This document shows positions 26,839 through 36,126 of a stretch of 64,000 nucleotides of DNA, piece by piece. The DNA comes from Aliarcobacter cryaerophilus (GTDB lineage Bacteria > Campylobacterota > Campylobacteria > Campylobacterales > Arcobacteraceae), in contig NZ_CP060694.1 in NCBI RefSeq assembly GCF_014352935.1, forward strand, positions 372,001-436,000, given 5' to 3'. Position numbers and translations under genes: made by a program. Every line of letters starts with the position of its first letter. The stretch's first letter is position 1. The notes under the pieces were generated by a model. That model saw only the letters and a program-made list of their open reading frames with translations. It had not been told where the DNA came from and did no database searches.

Positions 26839-29103
26839 TTAGCTATTTTTTACAATCTTTACAGCTTCAACCATATTTTTAAGACTCTCTTTAACTTCTG
26901 GCCATTTTCTAGTTTTTAATCCACAATCTGGATTTATCCATAATTGTTCTTTTGGTAAAACTTCAATTAAAGCTTTTATTTGATTTACCATCTCTTGCAC
27001 ACTTGGAACTCTTGGACTATGAATATCATAAATTCCAGGTCCTATTTCTTGTTTATAGTTTACCTCTTTAAAGATTTTTAAAAGTCTATTTCCACTACGT
27101 GCAGTTTCAATAGAGATAACATCAGCATCCATAGCTTCAATAGTTTTTATAATATCATTAAATTCACTATAACACATATGTGTGTGAATTTGAGTATTAG
27201 CTTTTGCGCTACTTACACTTAATCTAAAATTATCAACCGCCCAATTTTCATAAGCTTTTATATTTTCAGCTCTTAAAGGATAACCCTCTTTAAATGCAGC
27301 TTCATCAACTTGAATCATTTTAATTCCAGCATTTTGTAAATCATCTACTTCTTTATTAATACAAAGTGCAATTTGTTTTGTTACTTCATTTCTTGGAATA
27401 TCATCTCTTACAAATGACCAATTTAAAATTGTAACAGGTCCTGTTAACATACCTTTCATAACTTTAGAAGTTTTACTTTGAGCATATTTAATCCACTCAA
27501 CAGTCATAGCATTTGGTCTTGAAACATCACCAAAAATAACAGGTGGTTTTACGCATCTACTTCCATATGATTGAACCCAAGCATTTTGTGTAAATGCAAA
27601 ACCTTCCAATAATTGTCCAAAATATTCAACCATGTCATTTCTTTCAGGCTCTCCGTGAACTAAAATATCAAGTCCGATTTCATCTTGAAATGCTACACAA
27701 TCATCAATATATTTTTTTATTTGAGTTTCATACTCTTCTTTTGAAATTAAATTTGCTTTATAATTTTTTCTATTCTCTCTAATTTCTGGAGTTTGAGGAA
27801 ATGATCCAATAGTTGTAGTTGTTAAAAAATCATATTTAAAAAACTCTCTTTGAGCTTTTATTCTATCTTCAAATTTATCTTCTCTTTCAAATTTTTTTAG
27901 ATTTTTAATCTCTTCTTGAATCTTTTGATTATGAATTTTAGTAGATACTTTTCTTTGAATATTATCTTGTCGATTTTTCTCAATATTTGCAATATCTTCA
28001 AGTGATAGTTTTGAGCCAAAAAACTGTTTTGAAACAAGGTTTAACTCTTTTAATTTTTCATTTGCAAATGCTAACCACGATTTAATCTCTTTATCTAAAT
28101 TATCTTCATAACTTAATGTAAAAGGTACATGTAAAAGTGAACAAGAAGTTCCAACTATAATATTATCTTTTGAAACTACATTTGAGATTTTGTTTAAAAG
28201 ATTTAGTTTATCTTCAAAATTACTCTTCCAAATGTTTCTACCATCAATAACTCCAGCAATTAAAACTTTATTTGAATTTTTAATAAATTCTAGAGTTTCA
28301 AAATTTTTAACTCCATGAATAAAATCAAGTCCTAAAGCCCAAATATGAGTGTTTACTAAAATTTTTGTAGCTTCATTTGAGTGTTCAAAGTAAGTAGTTA
28401 CAACGATTTTTATATTTTTTGAAACATTTGAGAGCTCATCATAAACTGGTTTTAAAAGTGATAAAACTTTTGGTTCTAAATCCTTTACAAACAAAGGCTC
28501 ATCAAATTGAACAACAATTTCACTGTTTAATTTTGAAATCTGTTCTAAAAGCTCTTTATAAACTTTTACAACACTAGAAATATGTGCAAATAGATCACTA
28601 TTATCGACACTTTTTGATAATCCTAAATAAGTAATTGCACCAATTAAATTTATTTTTGTATTAATTCCAAGCTCAAGTGCCTCTTTATACTCCTCTATAA
28701 CTTTTTTAGAGTTTAATGAAAATTTTGTATCTTTAGAAATTTCTGGAACAATGTAGTGATAGTTTGTATTAAACCATTTTGTCATCTCCATTGCTACGCA
28801 ATCTTGATTTCCTCTAGCCATTGCAAAATATAACTCTTCATCTTTTAGGTGTTGAAATCTTTTTGGAATTGCTCCTAATAAAATAGTAGTATCTAACATA
28901 TTATCATATAGTGAAAAATCATTTGAAGCTATAAAATCTATTTTTGCCTCTTTTTGATAAGTCCAGTGTCTTTTTCTCAAATTTTCTGCTACATATTTAA
29001 CTTCACTAAAATCAACTTTTTTTGCCCAATAATCTTCTAAAACCTTTTTTAGTTCTCTTTTTTCTCCAATTCTTGGGAAACCTATTACATAATTTTTTGA
29101 CAT
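26839..29103 (-). CDS. metE: Cobalamin-independent methionine synthase MetE
   Basis: This 754-residue enzyme transfers the methyl group of 5-methyltetrahydropteroyl-triglutamate to homocysteine. The N-terminus VIGFPRIGEKRELKKVLEDYW and the second-half start TTTIGSFPQTPEIR are typical. The zinc site is intact: H642 and C644 in IHTHMCYSEFND, the Glu in SIETARS, and the Cys in WINPDCGLKTRKW. AAAGGA precedes the ATG. The 213-nt leader contains a strong stem-loop that may regulate expression. Confidence 0.97.
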   Translation of the reverse strand: MSKNYVIGFPRIGEKRELKKVLEDYWAKKVDFSEVKYVAENLRKRHWTYQKEAKIDFIASNDFSLYDNMLDTTILLGAIPKRFQHLKDEELYFAMARGNQDCVAMEMTKWFNTNYHYIVPEISKDTKFSLNSKKVIEEYKEALELGINTKINLIGAITYLGLSKSVDNSDLFAHISSVVKVYKELLEQISKLNSEIVVQFDEPLFVKDLEPKVLSLLKPVYDELSNVSKNIKIVVTTYFEHSNEATKILVNTHIWALGLDFIHGVKNFETLEFIKNSNKVLIAGVIDGRNIWKSNFEDKLNLLNKISNVVSKDNIIVGTSCSLLHVPFTLSYEDNLDKEIKSWLAFANEKLKELNLVSKQFFGSKLSLEDIANIEKNRQDNIQRKVSTKIHNQKIQEEIKNLKKFEREDKFEDRIKAQREFFKYDFLTTTTIGSFPQTPEIRENRKNYKANLISKEEYETQIKKYIDDCVAFQDEIGLDILVHGEPERNDMVEYFGQLLEGFAFTQNAWVQSYGSRCVKPPVIFGDVSRPNAMTVEWIKYAQSKTSKVMKGMLTGPVTILNWSFVRDDIPRNEVTKQIALCINKEVDDLQNAGIKMIQVDEAAFKEGYPLRAENIKAYENWAVDNFRLSVSSAKANTQIHTHMCYSEFNDIIKTIEAMDADVISIETARSGNRLLKIFKEVNYKQEIGPGIYDIHSPRVPSVQEMVNQIKALIEVLPKEQLWINPDCGLKTRKWPEVKESLKNMVEAVKIVKNS

Positions 29104-29223
29104 ATTATTAATCCTTTTAATAAAAATATTTAATTCTCTACAAAAAATGTAGATAACAAAACTTGATAAATATGAAAAAATAAAAATCTTATTTTAAATC
29201 CTCTTTCGACAAGAGTTTACACA

Positions 29224-29259
29224 CGATTGGTACCAAAAATCACAGATTTTTACCAATCG
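29224..29259 (-). promoter_or_regulatory. Stem-loop in the metE leader, candidate cis-regulatory RNA
   Basis: CGATTGGTA (29224-29232) and TACCAATCG (29251-29259) pair perfectly. Inside them AAAATC and GATTTT extend the stem to an ACA loop after a small internal bulge. No T-run follows, so it is not a simple terminator. A second small hairpin (CTCTT/AAGAG) and CTACA/TGTAG pairs lie between it and metE. It matches no riboswitch I recognise. Confidence 0.45.
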
Positions 29260-29316
29260 GGTAAAATTGTCTTTTTCGGACTTAAAAACGATTTAATATT
29301 AATTTTCTAACGATTA

Positions 29317-29664
29317 TTAAAATGATAATTGTGGTGGATGTACGCCAGTTCTTCTAAATGCAAAATATGTTGTATAGTATGGGCATCTAGGGATAAATTG
29401 AAAAAGTCTTACAGCAAGTGCTGTTTTTCTTTTAAAAAAGCAATCACAATGACATGGTTTAGAATTTACTATACTACAAGATAATAAACTCTGTTCAATA
29501 TCACAGGATAACTCATCCTCTTCATCACTATTTGAAGAGATTTTTAGTTTTTCATTTATATTAGTTTTTAGTGCAGTAAATTTTGCATGCAATTTTGATT
29601 GTGTTGCATACGCTTGAATTGAAGCTAATGTAAAATATTTTTTTCCAAAGCCTTTAACTTTCAA
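29317..29664 (-). CDS. Small cysteine-rich protein of unknown function
   Basis: I choose TTG 29664 as start because AAGGAG (29672-29677) lies 7 nt upstream; the upstream ATG at 29748 has no ribosome binding site and would run into the trmD leader. The 115-residue product is basic at its N-terminus (KVKGFGKKYF), then has an acidic stretch, six cysteines including KPCHCDCFFK, and a basic-aromatic C-terminus (RCPYYTTYFAFRRTG). The Cys cluster suggests metal binding or redox chemistry, but I recognise no family. It is read in the same direction as metE and may share its transcript. Confidence 0.6.
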   Translation of the reverse strand: MKVKGFGKKYFTLASIQAYATQSKLHAKFTALKTNINEKLKISSNSDEEDELSCDIEQSLLSCSIVNSKPCHCDCFFKRKTALAVRLFQFIPRCPYYTTYFAFRRTGVHPPQLSF

Positions 29665-29774
29665 AAATTTACTCCTTATATTATTAAATGCGAAATCTAT
29701 ACTATTTATACTTAATAATATATAAAAAAATTTATGATAACATTTCAAACAAAAAAATTGATTGGAATTTTATT

Positions 29775-30452
29775 TTGAAGTTTACTTTTGTTACACTTTT
29801 TCCCAATTTGATTGAACCATATTTAAAAGATTCTATTTTAAATAGAGCAGTTGAATCAAATTTAATAAGCTACGATTTTTATAATCCTAGAGATTTTACA
29901 ACAAACAAGCACAAAAAAGTTGATGATGCTATGGTTGGTGGAGGAGCTGGAATGCTTCTATCATGCCAACCACTTTTTGATTGTTTAGAAGAGATAAAAA
30001 GAAAAGATAAAGAGGCATATATTATTTTTCCACTTGCTGCTGCTAAACCTTTTAGGCAAAATGATGCAAAAAGACTTGCAAATAAAAAAAATATTGTAAT
30101 GGTTAGTGGAAGATATGAGGGAATTGATGAGAGAGTTATTGAAAAGTATGCCAATGAGGTTTTTAGCATTGGAGAGTATATCTTAACAGGTGGAGAGCTT
30201 CCATCACTTGTTATGGCTGATGCAATATCTAGAAATGTTCAAGGAGTGCTTGGAAATGAGGCTTCTTTGGATGTTGAGAGTTATGAAAACAATTTATTAG
30301 AAGCACCTTCTTTTACAAAACCAGAAAATTATGAAAATTTATTTGTCGTTAAAGAATATTTAAAGGGAAACCATAGTAGAATTTGCGACTTAAAATTTCA
30401 GATGTCCATTTGCAGGACGAAATACTATAGACCCAATAAGGAAAGACGATGA
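29775..30452 (+). CDS. trmD: tRNA (guanine37-N1)-methyltransferase TrmD
   Basis: The start is TTG 29775, giving [20 protein letters not shown], where TrmD proteins normally begin; upstream in-frame codons encode unrelated sequence. The 225-residue protein has the trefoil-knot SAM site [15 protein letters not shown] and [19 protein letters not shown]. TrmD methylates G37 of tRNAs to prevent frameshifting. It overlaps rplS by 4 nt, the conserved trmD-rplS arrangement. Confidence 0.96.
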   Translation: MKFTFVTLFPNLIEPYLKDSILNRAVESNLISYDFYNPRDFTTNKHKKVDDAMVGGGAGMLLSCQPLFDCLEEIKRKDKEAYIIFPLAAAKPFRQNDAKRLANKKNIVMVSGRYEGIDERVIEKYANEVFSIGEYILTGGELPSLVMADAISRNVQGVLGNEASLDVESYENNLLEAPSFTKPENYENLFVVKEYLKGNHSRICDLKFQMSICRTKYYRPNKERR

Positions 30453-30805
30453 AAAACAGATATATAGCAAGTTTTGAAGCAGCTCAAATAGCTTCTAAAG
30501 AAGTTCCAGCGTTTAGAGCAGGAGATACATTAAGACTTGGTGTTGAGATTAAAGAGGGTGAGAAAAAAAGAGTTCAAACTTTCGAAGGTGTAGTAATTGG
30601 AAGAAGCGGAAACGGTGTTGATGCTACATTTACTATTAGAAAACTTGGAGCAAATAATATTGGTGTTGAGAGAATTTTCCCACTATATTGTGAGTCTTTA
30701 CAATCTATCGAAGTATTAAGAAAAGGTGATGTAAGAAGAGCTAAACTTAACTACTTAAGAGCACTAAAAGGTAAAGCTGCAAAAATTAGAGAGCTAAAAA
30801 GATAA
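30449..30805 (+). CDS. rplS: 50S ribosomal protein L19
   Basis: This 118-residue protein has the L19 signatures [31 protein letters not shown] and [33 protein letters not shown]. It lies at the interface of the 30S and 50S subunits. AAGGAA upstream of the ATG lies inside the end of trmD. It is followed directly by a strong terminator. Confidence 0.98.
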   Translation: MKNRYIASFEAAQIASKEVPAFRAGDTLRLGVEIKEGEKKRVQTFEGVVIGRSGNGVDATFTIRKLGANNIGVERIFPLYCESLQSIEVLRKGDVRRAKLNYLRALKGKAAKIRELKR

Positions 30806-30831
30806 AAATTAAGGCTTATGCCTTAATTTTT
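30804..30831 (+). terminator. Rho-independent terminator of trmD-rplS
   Basis: AAAAATTAAGGC (30804-30815) and GCCTTAATTTTT (30820-30831) form a perfect 12-bp stem with loop TTAT. The 3' arm ends in a T-run. The stem begins within the rplS stop codon. Confidence 0.9.
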
Positions 30832-30892
30832 CTTCAAATAAACTCTCTAAAAACTTCAAAATCTTTTTTAACCATTCAAAAAAAGGAAAACT

Positions 30893-31504
30893 TTGTTATC
30901 ACAAATAATTAACTTCATTGTAGAAACTGTTGGTCAGTTAGGATATTTAGGTATTTTTATAATGATGTTTTTAGAGAGTTCTTTTTTTCCATTCCCATCA
31001 GAAGTTGTAATGATTCCAGCTGGATATTTAGCTTATAAAGGTGAGATGAATATGTACCTAGTAATTCTTTTTGGAATTTTAGGTTCGCTTGCAGGTGCAA
31101 TATTTAATTACTATTTTGCTTTAAAGCTTGGAAGAAGATTTTTAATGAGATATGGAAAATATATCTTGATTAGCGAAGATACAATATTAAAAATGGAAGA
31201 GTTTTTTAATAAACATGGTCATATCTCAACATTTTTTGGAAGATTAATTCCAGTTGTAAGACAATATATCTCTTTACCAGCAGGACTCTCTCGAATGAAT
31301 CTTTTTGTATTTTCACTATTTACAAGTTTAGGTGCTGGAATTTGGGTTGCTATATTAGCATTTTTAGGATATTTCTTAGGTGGAAATGAAGAGTTAATAA
31401 AAGAGTATTTGCATCAAATTATTATTGCTCTTTTGGTATTAATCGTTATTTTTAGCTATCTGTATTATAAATTTACAAAAAGAAAAAATAGAAGAAAAAT
31501 TTAA
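30893..31504 (+). CDS. DedA family membrane protein
   Basis: This 203-residue protein starts at TTG 30893, with AAGGAA upstream. It has the DedA signatures [22 protein letters not shown] and [22 protein letters not shown], with hydrophobic segments around them and a basic tail. DedA proteins are undecaprenyl-phosphate or phospholipid transporters needed for envelope integrity. It is probably monocistronic, lying between two terminators. Confidence 0.92.
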   Translation: MLSQIINFIVETVGQLGYLGIFIMMFLESSFFPFPSEVVMIPAGYLAYKGEMNMYLVILFGILGSLAGAIFNYYFALKLGRRFLMRYGKYILISEDTILKMEEFFNKHGHISTFFGRLIPVVRQYISLPAGLSRMNLFVFSLFTSLGAGIWVAILAFLGYFLGGNEELIKEYLHQIIIALLVLIVIFSYLYYKFTKRKNRRKI

Positions 31505-31529
31505 GTTGTCTATTTTTTATAGACAACTT
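31503..31529. terminator. Bidirectional terminator between the DedA and aminotransferase genes
   Basis: AAGTTGTCTAT (31503-31513) pairs with ATAGACAACTT (31519-31529) around a T5 loop, with T-rich tails on both strands. It includes the stop codon of the minus-strand aminotransferase gene. Confidence 0.85.
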
Positions 31530-32626
31530 TTTATTAGTTTAAGTCCTTTTTCTATTTGCTCAAAACTTGAGTGCGTGTAGTTAAATCTTATTTCACTATT
31601 TGGAACTTTATCTATATAAAACTGATTTGCTGGAACATACACAACTTTCTTTTTTAAACACTCTTGAACAAGAGCAAAAGTATCAATTTTTTTATCTTCA
31701 AATCCACCATACAAAAACATTCCACCTTTTGGTGTTTGGTGCTTAAATTCAGGCATTATAGTTTTTAAAGCTTGTGAGAAAAATTGAGCTTTTGCTTGAT
31801 AATCATCTCTAATTTCTTGTAAGTGTTTTTCATATTTTACTTCATCTTTTAAATACTGGGCTAAAATATATTGTGAAAGACCACAAGAGTGAAGATCTAT
31901 ACTCTCTTTTATAATCATTAAAGATTTTATCTTCTCTTCATCTGCTCGTATCCAACCAATTCTAAGACTTGGAACTAAAGTTTTAGAAAAACTTCCTAAA
32001 TGAAAAGAGTTATTTGGTAAACTAGCACTTATATATTTACTTTTTTTATCAAAATAAAGCTCACTATATGGACTATCTTCTATTAAAATTCCATCATATT
32101 TTTTTACTATATTACAAACTGCTTCTCTTTTCTCACTACTATATGTTGTAGCACTTGGATTTTGAAAATCTGGAATTAAGTATGTAAGTTTTGTCTTTTT
32201 AAAACTTTTTTCAAACTCTTCTATGTTTACTCCATCATCTTCAAGTTTTACACCATCCATTTTTAAACTATTTAGTCTGAAAATATTCATAGCTCCTAAA
32301 TATGATGGTTCTTCAATAGTTATATCTTTGTTCTCAAAAAATTTTGCCAAAATATACATTGCTTGTTGGCTTCCTGTTGTAATTAAGATATTCTCTTTTG
32401 TTGTAGCAAATCCTTCATTTGTGTATCTTAAAGCAATTTGTTCTCTTAATTCATTTATTCCATTGCTAATTGTGTATTGATAAACTTTTGGATTTTCTAT
32501 TGCTTTTAAAGTTGCTTCTTTTAAATCTTGCGTTGGAAATAGATTTTCACTTGGAAGTCCACCTGCAAATGAAATTGTCTCTTCATCAATAGCTTCAAGT
32601 ATCTCTCTAATAAATGATCTTTTCAT
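31517..32626 (-). CDS. PLP-dependent class I/II aminotransferase (2-aminoadipate/aromatic type)
   Basis: This 369-residue enzyme opens with ISFAGGLPSENLFP, the start seen in the LysN/KAT II/MocR-like subgroup. It contains YLIPDFQNPSATTYS and the PLP lysine in HLGSFSKTLVPSLRIGWIRA. It lacks the N-terminal GntR helix-turn-helix of MocR regulators, so it should be an enzyme. Substrate specificity (2-aminoadipate, branched-chain or aromatic amino acids) cannot be decided. AAAGGAGA precedes the ATG. Confidence 0.85.
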   Translation of the reverse strand: MKRSFIREILEAIDEETISFAGGLPSENLFPTQDLKEATLKAIENPKVYQYTISNGINELREQIALRYTNEGFATTKENILITTGSQQAMYILAKFFENKDITIEEPSYLGAMNIFRLNSLKMDGVKLEDDGVNIEEFEKSFKKTKLTYLIPDFQNPSATTYSSEKREAVCNIVKKYDGILIEDSPYSELYFDKKSKYISASLPNNSFHLGSFSKTLVPSLRIGWIRADEEKIKSLMIIKESIDLHSCGLSQYILAQYLKDEVKYEKHLQEIRDDYQAKAQFFSQALKTIMPEFKHQTPKGGMFLYGGFEDKKIDTFALVQECLKKKVVYVPANQFYIDKVPNSEIRFNYTHSSFEQIEKGLKLIKSCL

Positions 32627-32766
32627 AAAATCTCCTTTTAAATGGTTTGCAATTTAAAAGGAAACCATTAATATTTTTAAAATTTTACATCAATAAAAAT
32701 ATTTATACTTTACAAAAAATGCTTTTATAATTATCAATTATTGCTAAAAATATATACATTTATTGA

Positions 32767-32772
32767 TATAAT
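32767..32772 (+). promoter_or_regulatory. -10 element placing the AraC-type gene on a leaderless or near-leaderless transcript
   Basis: TGATATAAT ends at 32772 and the ATG begins at 32778, only five bases later. Transcription would begin at or within the start codon. No Shine-Dalgarno sequence is present before this ATG. Confidence 0.5.
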
Positions 32773-32777
32773 ACTTT

Positions 32778-33650
32778 ATGAAAAAATCTACTTATGAAAA
32801 AAGAGCAAAAACTGCAAATGATGTAATGAACTACATTTATAAATATATTGATACAAATATAAATATAGATGATTTAAGTTTACAATTAAATATTAGTAAG
32901 TTTCATCTTCACAGAGTTTTTAAAGAGGAGTTTGGAAAAAATATTTATGAAAGCATTAAGTCAATACGACTTGAAAAAGCTGCAAACCTATTAATTACAA
33001 ATAAGTTTTCAACAATTACTGATATTTCAAATATGACTGGATATAGTTCACAAACATCTTTTTTAAGAGCCTTTAAACAAAGGTTTTCTATGACACCAAA
33101 AGAGTGGAAAAATGGTGGTTATAAAGAGTATTCAAATAAAATAATTGAGAAAATATCAATTAGCAATGATTTAGATTTTTCAAATATTGAGCCAACAATT
33201 GTTAAAATGCCACAGATGAGAGGATATTATATTAGGCATAAAGGTTATGATAAATCTATTAAAAAAACATGGGCAAAACTTCAAACTTGGATTTATACAA
33301 ATGATATAAAATCTTATAAACAGATGGCTTTACATCACGATAATCCAATCATTACACCACTTGAAGATTGCCAATATATTGCAATTGCAGTTTTGGATGA
33401 AAATGAAGAGTTAAAAGATTTATCCCTTCCAACTTTGGATATTCCAAAGGGAATTTATGCAAAGTTTAGTTTAAGTGGAAAGTATGGAGATGTAATAAAA
33501 CTAATACAGTGGGTTTATCATGTATGGTTAATTGATAGTGGTTATGAAACAACAACAAATCCATCTTATACGATTTATGAGAAGAATCATTTTTTAAGTT
33601 TAGATGGTGAGTTTATTTTGGATTTTTATCTTCCAATAAAATATGTTTAG
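32778..33650 (+). CDS. AraC-family regulator with GyrI-like effector domain (Rob-like)
   Basis: This 290-residue protein has an N-terminal AraC DNA-binding domain (about residues 10-112) with two helix-turn-helix units: NIDDLSLQLNISKFHLHRVFKEEFG and ITDISNMTGYSSQTSFLRAFKQRFSMTPKEWK. The C-terminal half (about 130-290) matches the GyrI-like/AraC effector-binding fold (MPQMRGYYIRHKGYD, DGEFILDFYLPI). Rob-like proteins respond to small amphipathic compounds and control efflux or stress genes. It probably regulates its neighbours; the Nudix gene follows after 15 nt. Confidence 0.9.
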   Translation: MKKSTYEKRAKTANDVMNYIYKYIDTNINIDDLSLQLNISKFHLHRVFKEEFGKNIYESIKSIRLEKAANLLITNKFSTITDISNMTGYSSQTSFLRAFKQRFSMTPKEWKNGGYKEYSNKIIEKISISNDLDFSNIEPTIVKMPQMRGYYIRHKGYDKSIKKTWAKLQTWIYTNDIKSYKQMALHHDNPIITPLEDCQYIAIAVLDENEELKDLSLPTLDIPKGIYAKFSLSGKYGDVIKLIQWVYHVWLIDSGYETTTNPSYTIYEKNHFLSLDGEFILDFYLPIKYV

Positions 33651-33665
33651 AATGAGGAAATTATT

Positions 33666-34442
33666 ATGAAAAGTAGTATTGAATATATAGCAAATTTTAA
33701 AACAAGTCTTGACCCATACAATGGAATTACAATTTTAAGTGAAGATTTACCAAAAGATATTTTGGAATTTGAACAGAATTTAAAAGATTTAATACAAAAT
33801 GTAAAAGATAATAAAAATTTAATTTGGATCTATATAGATATAAAAAAATCAGACTTTATTCCAATTACTACAAAGTTTGGTTTTACTTTTCACTCTTGCA
33901 ATAGTGATTATATATTACTTGTAAAAGTTCTAAAAGAGAATGCAATAGTTCCAAATTTGGCAAATCATACTTTAGGAGTAGGTGCTGTTGTTATAAATAG
34001 CAAAAATGAGATTTTATTAATTAAAGAGATAATTAGAAATGAGTATTATAAGCTTCCAGGTGGACATATTGATGATGCTGAGATGATTTCTCAAGCTTTG
34101 AGTCGAGAAGTTTTTGAAGAAACTGGTGTTGTTGTAGATTTTGAAAGAATTGTATCTATAGGACATTTTTATCCACATCAATTTCATAAATCAAATCTAT
34201 ATGTTTTATGTCTTGCAAAGCCAAAAAGTTTAAAAATAGATGTAAAAGATAAAGAGGAGATTAGTGAAGCTATATGGTTAGATTTAGATGAGATGTTTAA
34301 AAGAGATGATATTCATGATTACACAAAAACTATTGTAAAATCAGCATTGAGTGGTCAAGGATTGTATAAAAGTGAAACTCCAATTTTAAGTCATCTTAAA
34401 AATGAGTTTGAGCTATTTTTTGTAAAAGAAAGCAAAAACTAA
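33666..34442 (+). CDS. Nudix hydrolase with N-terminal pre-Nudix domain (NUDT6-like)
   Basis: This 258-residue protein has an intact Nudix box, GHIDDAEMISQALSREVFEE followed by TGV, at about residues 134-156. The preceding ~95 residues (DLIQNVKDNKNLIWIYIDI, FIPITTKFGFTFHSC) resemble the pre-Nudix domain of eukaryotic NUDT6 and plant NUDX enzymes. The substrate is likely a nucleotide sugar, dinucleotide or ADP-ribose-type compound. It follows the AraC/GyrI gene closely. Confidence 0.85.
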   Translation: MKSSIEYIANFKTSLDPYNGITILSEDLPKDILEFEQNLKDLIQNVKDNKNLIWIYIDIKKSDFIPITTKFGFTFHSCNSDYILLVKVLKENAIVPNLANHTLGVGAVVINSKNEILLIKEIIRNEYYKLPGGHIDDAEMISQALSREVFEETGVVVDFERIVSIGHFYPHQFHKSNLYVLCLAKPKSLKIDVKDKEEISEAIWLDLDEMFKRDDIHDYTKTIVKSALSGQGLYKSETPILSHLKNEFELFFVKESKN

Positions 34443-34476
34443 ATATAATAAATTTTAAAAAAATCAAAGGATAAAA

Positions 34477-34860
34477 ATGAAAAAAATAATAAGTACAACA
34501 AAAGCTCCAAGTGCGATTGGACCATATAATCAAGCAACTAGTTTTGAGAAATTAGTATTTACATCTGGGCAAATTGCATTAGATCCAACAACTATGGAGA
34601 TTGTAAATGGTGGAGTTCAAGAGCAGACAAAACAAGTTATGGAAAATTTAAAAGCAGTTTTAGAAGAAGCTTCTAGCTCTTTTGAAAATGTTTTAAAAAC
34701 AACTTGTTATCTCTCTAATATGGATAATTTTGTAGCTTTCAATGAAATATATGGACAATATTTTAAAGGTGAAACTGCTCCTGCAAGAAGTACAGTTGCA
34801 GTTAAAACTTTACCAAAAAATGTTTTAGTTGAAGTAGATGTAATTGCATTTAAAAACTAA
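34477..34860 (+). CDS. ridA: RidA family enamine/imine deaminase
   Basis: This 127-residue protein has the RidA signatures KAPSAIGPYNQA, VFTSGQIALDP and the catalytic-site segment APARSTVAVKTLPKNVLVEVDVIA with the conserved Arg. RidA hydrolyses reactive 2-aminoacrylate-type enamines released by PLP enzymes, protecting other PLP enzymes. AAAGGA precedes the start. Confidence 0.95.
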   Translation: MKKIISTTKAPSAIGPYNQATSFEKLVFTSGQIALDPTTMEIVNGGVQEQTKQVMENLKAVLEEASSSFENVLKTTCYLSNMDNFVAFNEIYGQYFKGETAPARSTVAVKTLPKNVLVEVDVIAFKN

Positions 34861-34873
34861 TATTTTTATAAAA

Positions 34874-34899
34874 TAATCGCCTAAACAATAGGGCGATTA
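34874..34899. terminator. Hairpin between ridA and the yjjB-like gene
   Basis: TAATCGCC (34874-34881) pairs with GGCGATTA (34892-34899) around a 10-nt loop. The 3' arm lies in the last codons of the minus-strand gene, so the tail for that strand is inside the intergenic region (ATTTTATAAAAATA). Confidence 0.5.
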
Positions 34900-35348
34900 A
34901 GTCTTAAAAAATATAGAGATGGAAGAACTAAACCAAAAGTTATAGCTATTAAAACAGCAATAGCTTTAAGTCCATTGTGCGTGAACGACTCTATTAATTC
35001 AATACTTGCACCAAATCTATTTATATCTATTAATGTAGTCATTGCTCCAAAAGCATAAGTCCCTGGTAAAATAGGGATGATTGATGCAACAGTATATACA
35101 GGTCTTGGTATTTTGTATTTTCTTGACCAATATAAAGCGATTATTCCAATCACTGCTGAAGCTAAAAATGTAGAGATTTCAATTCCAAAATTTAAGTGTA
35201 AAAATATTGTTCTCAAACTATATACTATTGCTCCACCCATTGCACAATATTTTAAAGTATGTTTTGGGACATTAAAAACCATACCAAATCCCAAAGATGC
35301 AGTTGCAGCAAAAGCACCATCTATGATTAATTGTAATAAAAAATTCAT
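34881..35348 (-). CDS. YjjB-like subunit of a ThrE-family exporter
   Basis: This 155-residue membrane protein has about five hydrophobic segments. It matches the C-terminal half of ThrE-type threonine/serine exporters (DUF3815), with ILPGTYAFGAMTTLIDINRF as the conserved loop. In E. coli, YjjP and YjjB together act in dicarboxylate (succinate) export according to published work. It lies directly after the YjjP-like gene on the same strand. Confidence 0.85.
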   Translation of the reverse strand: MNFLLQLIIDGAFAATASLGFGMVFNVPKHTLKYCAMGGAIVYSLRTIFLHLNFGIEISTFLASAVIGIIALYWSRKYKIPRPVYTVASIIPILPGTYAFGAMTTLIDINRFGASIELIESFTHNGLKAIAVLIAITFGLVLPSLYFLRLNRPIV

Positions 35349-35349
35349 A

Positions 35350-36126
35350 TTAAGCCTTTATTCCTAAAATAGCAATTGCTAAAATAATTCCAACAGATGA
35401 AGCAAGTGTTAAAATCATACCATCCATCCATCTTCCCCAACCCATCATCATATAACCTTTGAATGAGTCTAAAAATGAGTTTACAAAAGCAAATCCAGGT
35501 GCCAAAAGTAGTACACTAGCTGCCATTGCAATATTTGGAGTATCTGTAAATCCATATATTTTTGATAATCCAGAAATAATTGTAGCTACAAAAGCAGTTA
35601 TCCCAAAAACTATAATCATCACAAATCTTCTTTTTGATAACTCTTGTCTTGTAAACATAGCAATACCTGAAGCAAAAAAAGTTATAACAAGTGACATAAA
35701 ATCACCACCTTGTAAATATGCAAAAGATGCACAACTAAGAGCAACCATAAGAACAACTAGCCATCTATTGTAGTAATTTGGTTCAATTTGTTTTAAAATA
35801 GTATATAAATATCTAATATCATAGTTAACTTCATTGTCTGATTTTTCCATATCTAAAACTATTTTTTGAATTTGGCAAACTATACTCATATTTATAGGTT
35901 TATGGTGAACTCTTCTTGTTGTTGTTACAGATTGCCCATGATGAAGAGTTGTTAAAACTATTGCAGATGGTATTAAAGAGATTTCGACACTTGAAGCACC
36001 TAAAACTTTTCCTAATCTTTGAGCTGTTTGTTCTATTAAGATACTTTCAGCTCCATATTCACTCATTAAAACAGCAGCTTTTACAATACCTCTTGTGATT
36101 ATAGATTGTTCTTCGTAAGATAGCAT
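35350..36126 (-). CDS. YjjP-like subunit of a ThrE-family exporter
   Basis: This 258-residue protein has a cytoplasmic N-terminal domain (RGIVKAAVLMSEYGAESILIEQTAQRLG, then VHHKPINMSIVCQI) followed by about five membrane segments, as in the DUF1212 half of ThrE. Together with the next gene, 1 nt away, it forms a split two-subunit exporter. Amino acid or dicarboxylate export is possible; the substrate cannot be read from the sequence. Confidence 0.87.
   Translation of the reverse strand: MLSYEEQSIITRGIVKAAVLMSEYGAESILIEQTAQRLGKVLGASSVEISLIPSAIVLTTLHHGQSVTTTRRVHHKPINMSIVCQIQKIVLDMEKSDNEVNYDIRYLYTILKQIEPNYYNRWLVVLMVALSCASFAYLQGGDFMSLVITFFASGIAMFTRQELSKRRFVMIIVFGITAFVATIISGLSKIYGFTDTPNIAMAASVLLLAPGFAFVNSFLDSFKGYMMMGWGRWMDGMILTLASSVGIILAIAILGIKA

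Noticed and set aside
29224-29259. metE leader hairpin as a cobalamin or SAM riboswitch
   Set aside because: I could not find the B12-box or SAM-I/SAM-II conserved core, so I list it only as an unassigned stem-loop.
29317-29748. Longer 143-residue version of the Cys-rich protein starting at ATG 29748
   Set aside because: No ribosome binding site at that ATG, whereas TTG 29664 has AAGGAG at ideal spacing; the extra 28 residues would lie in the divergent intergenic region.
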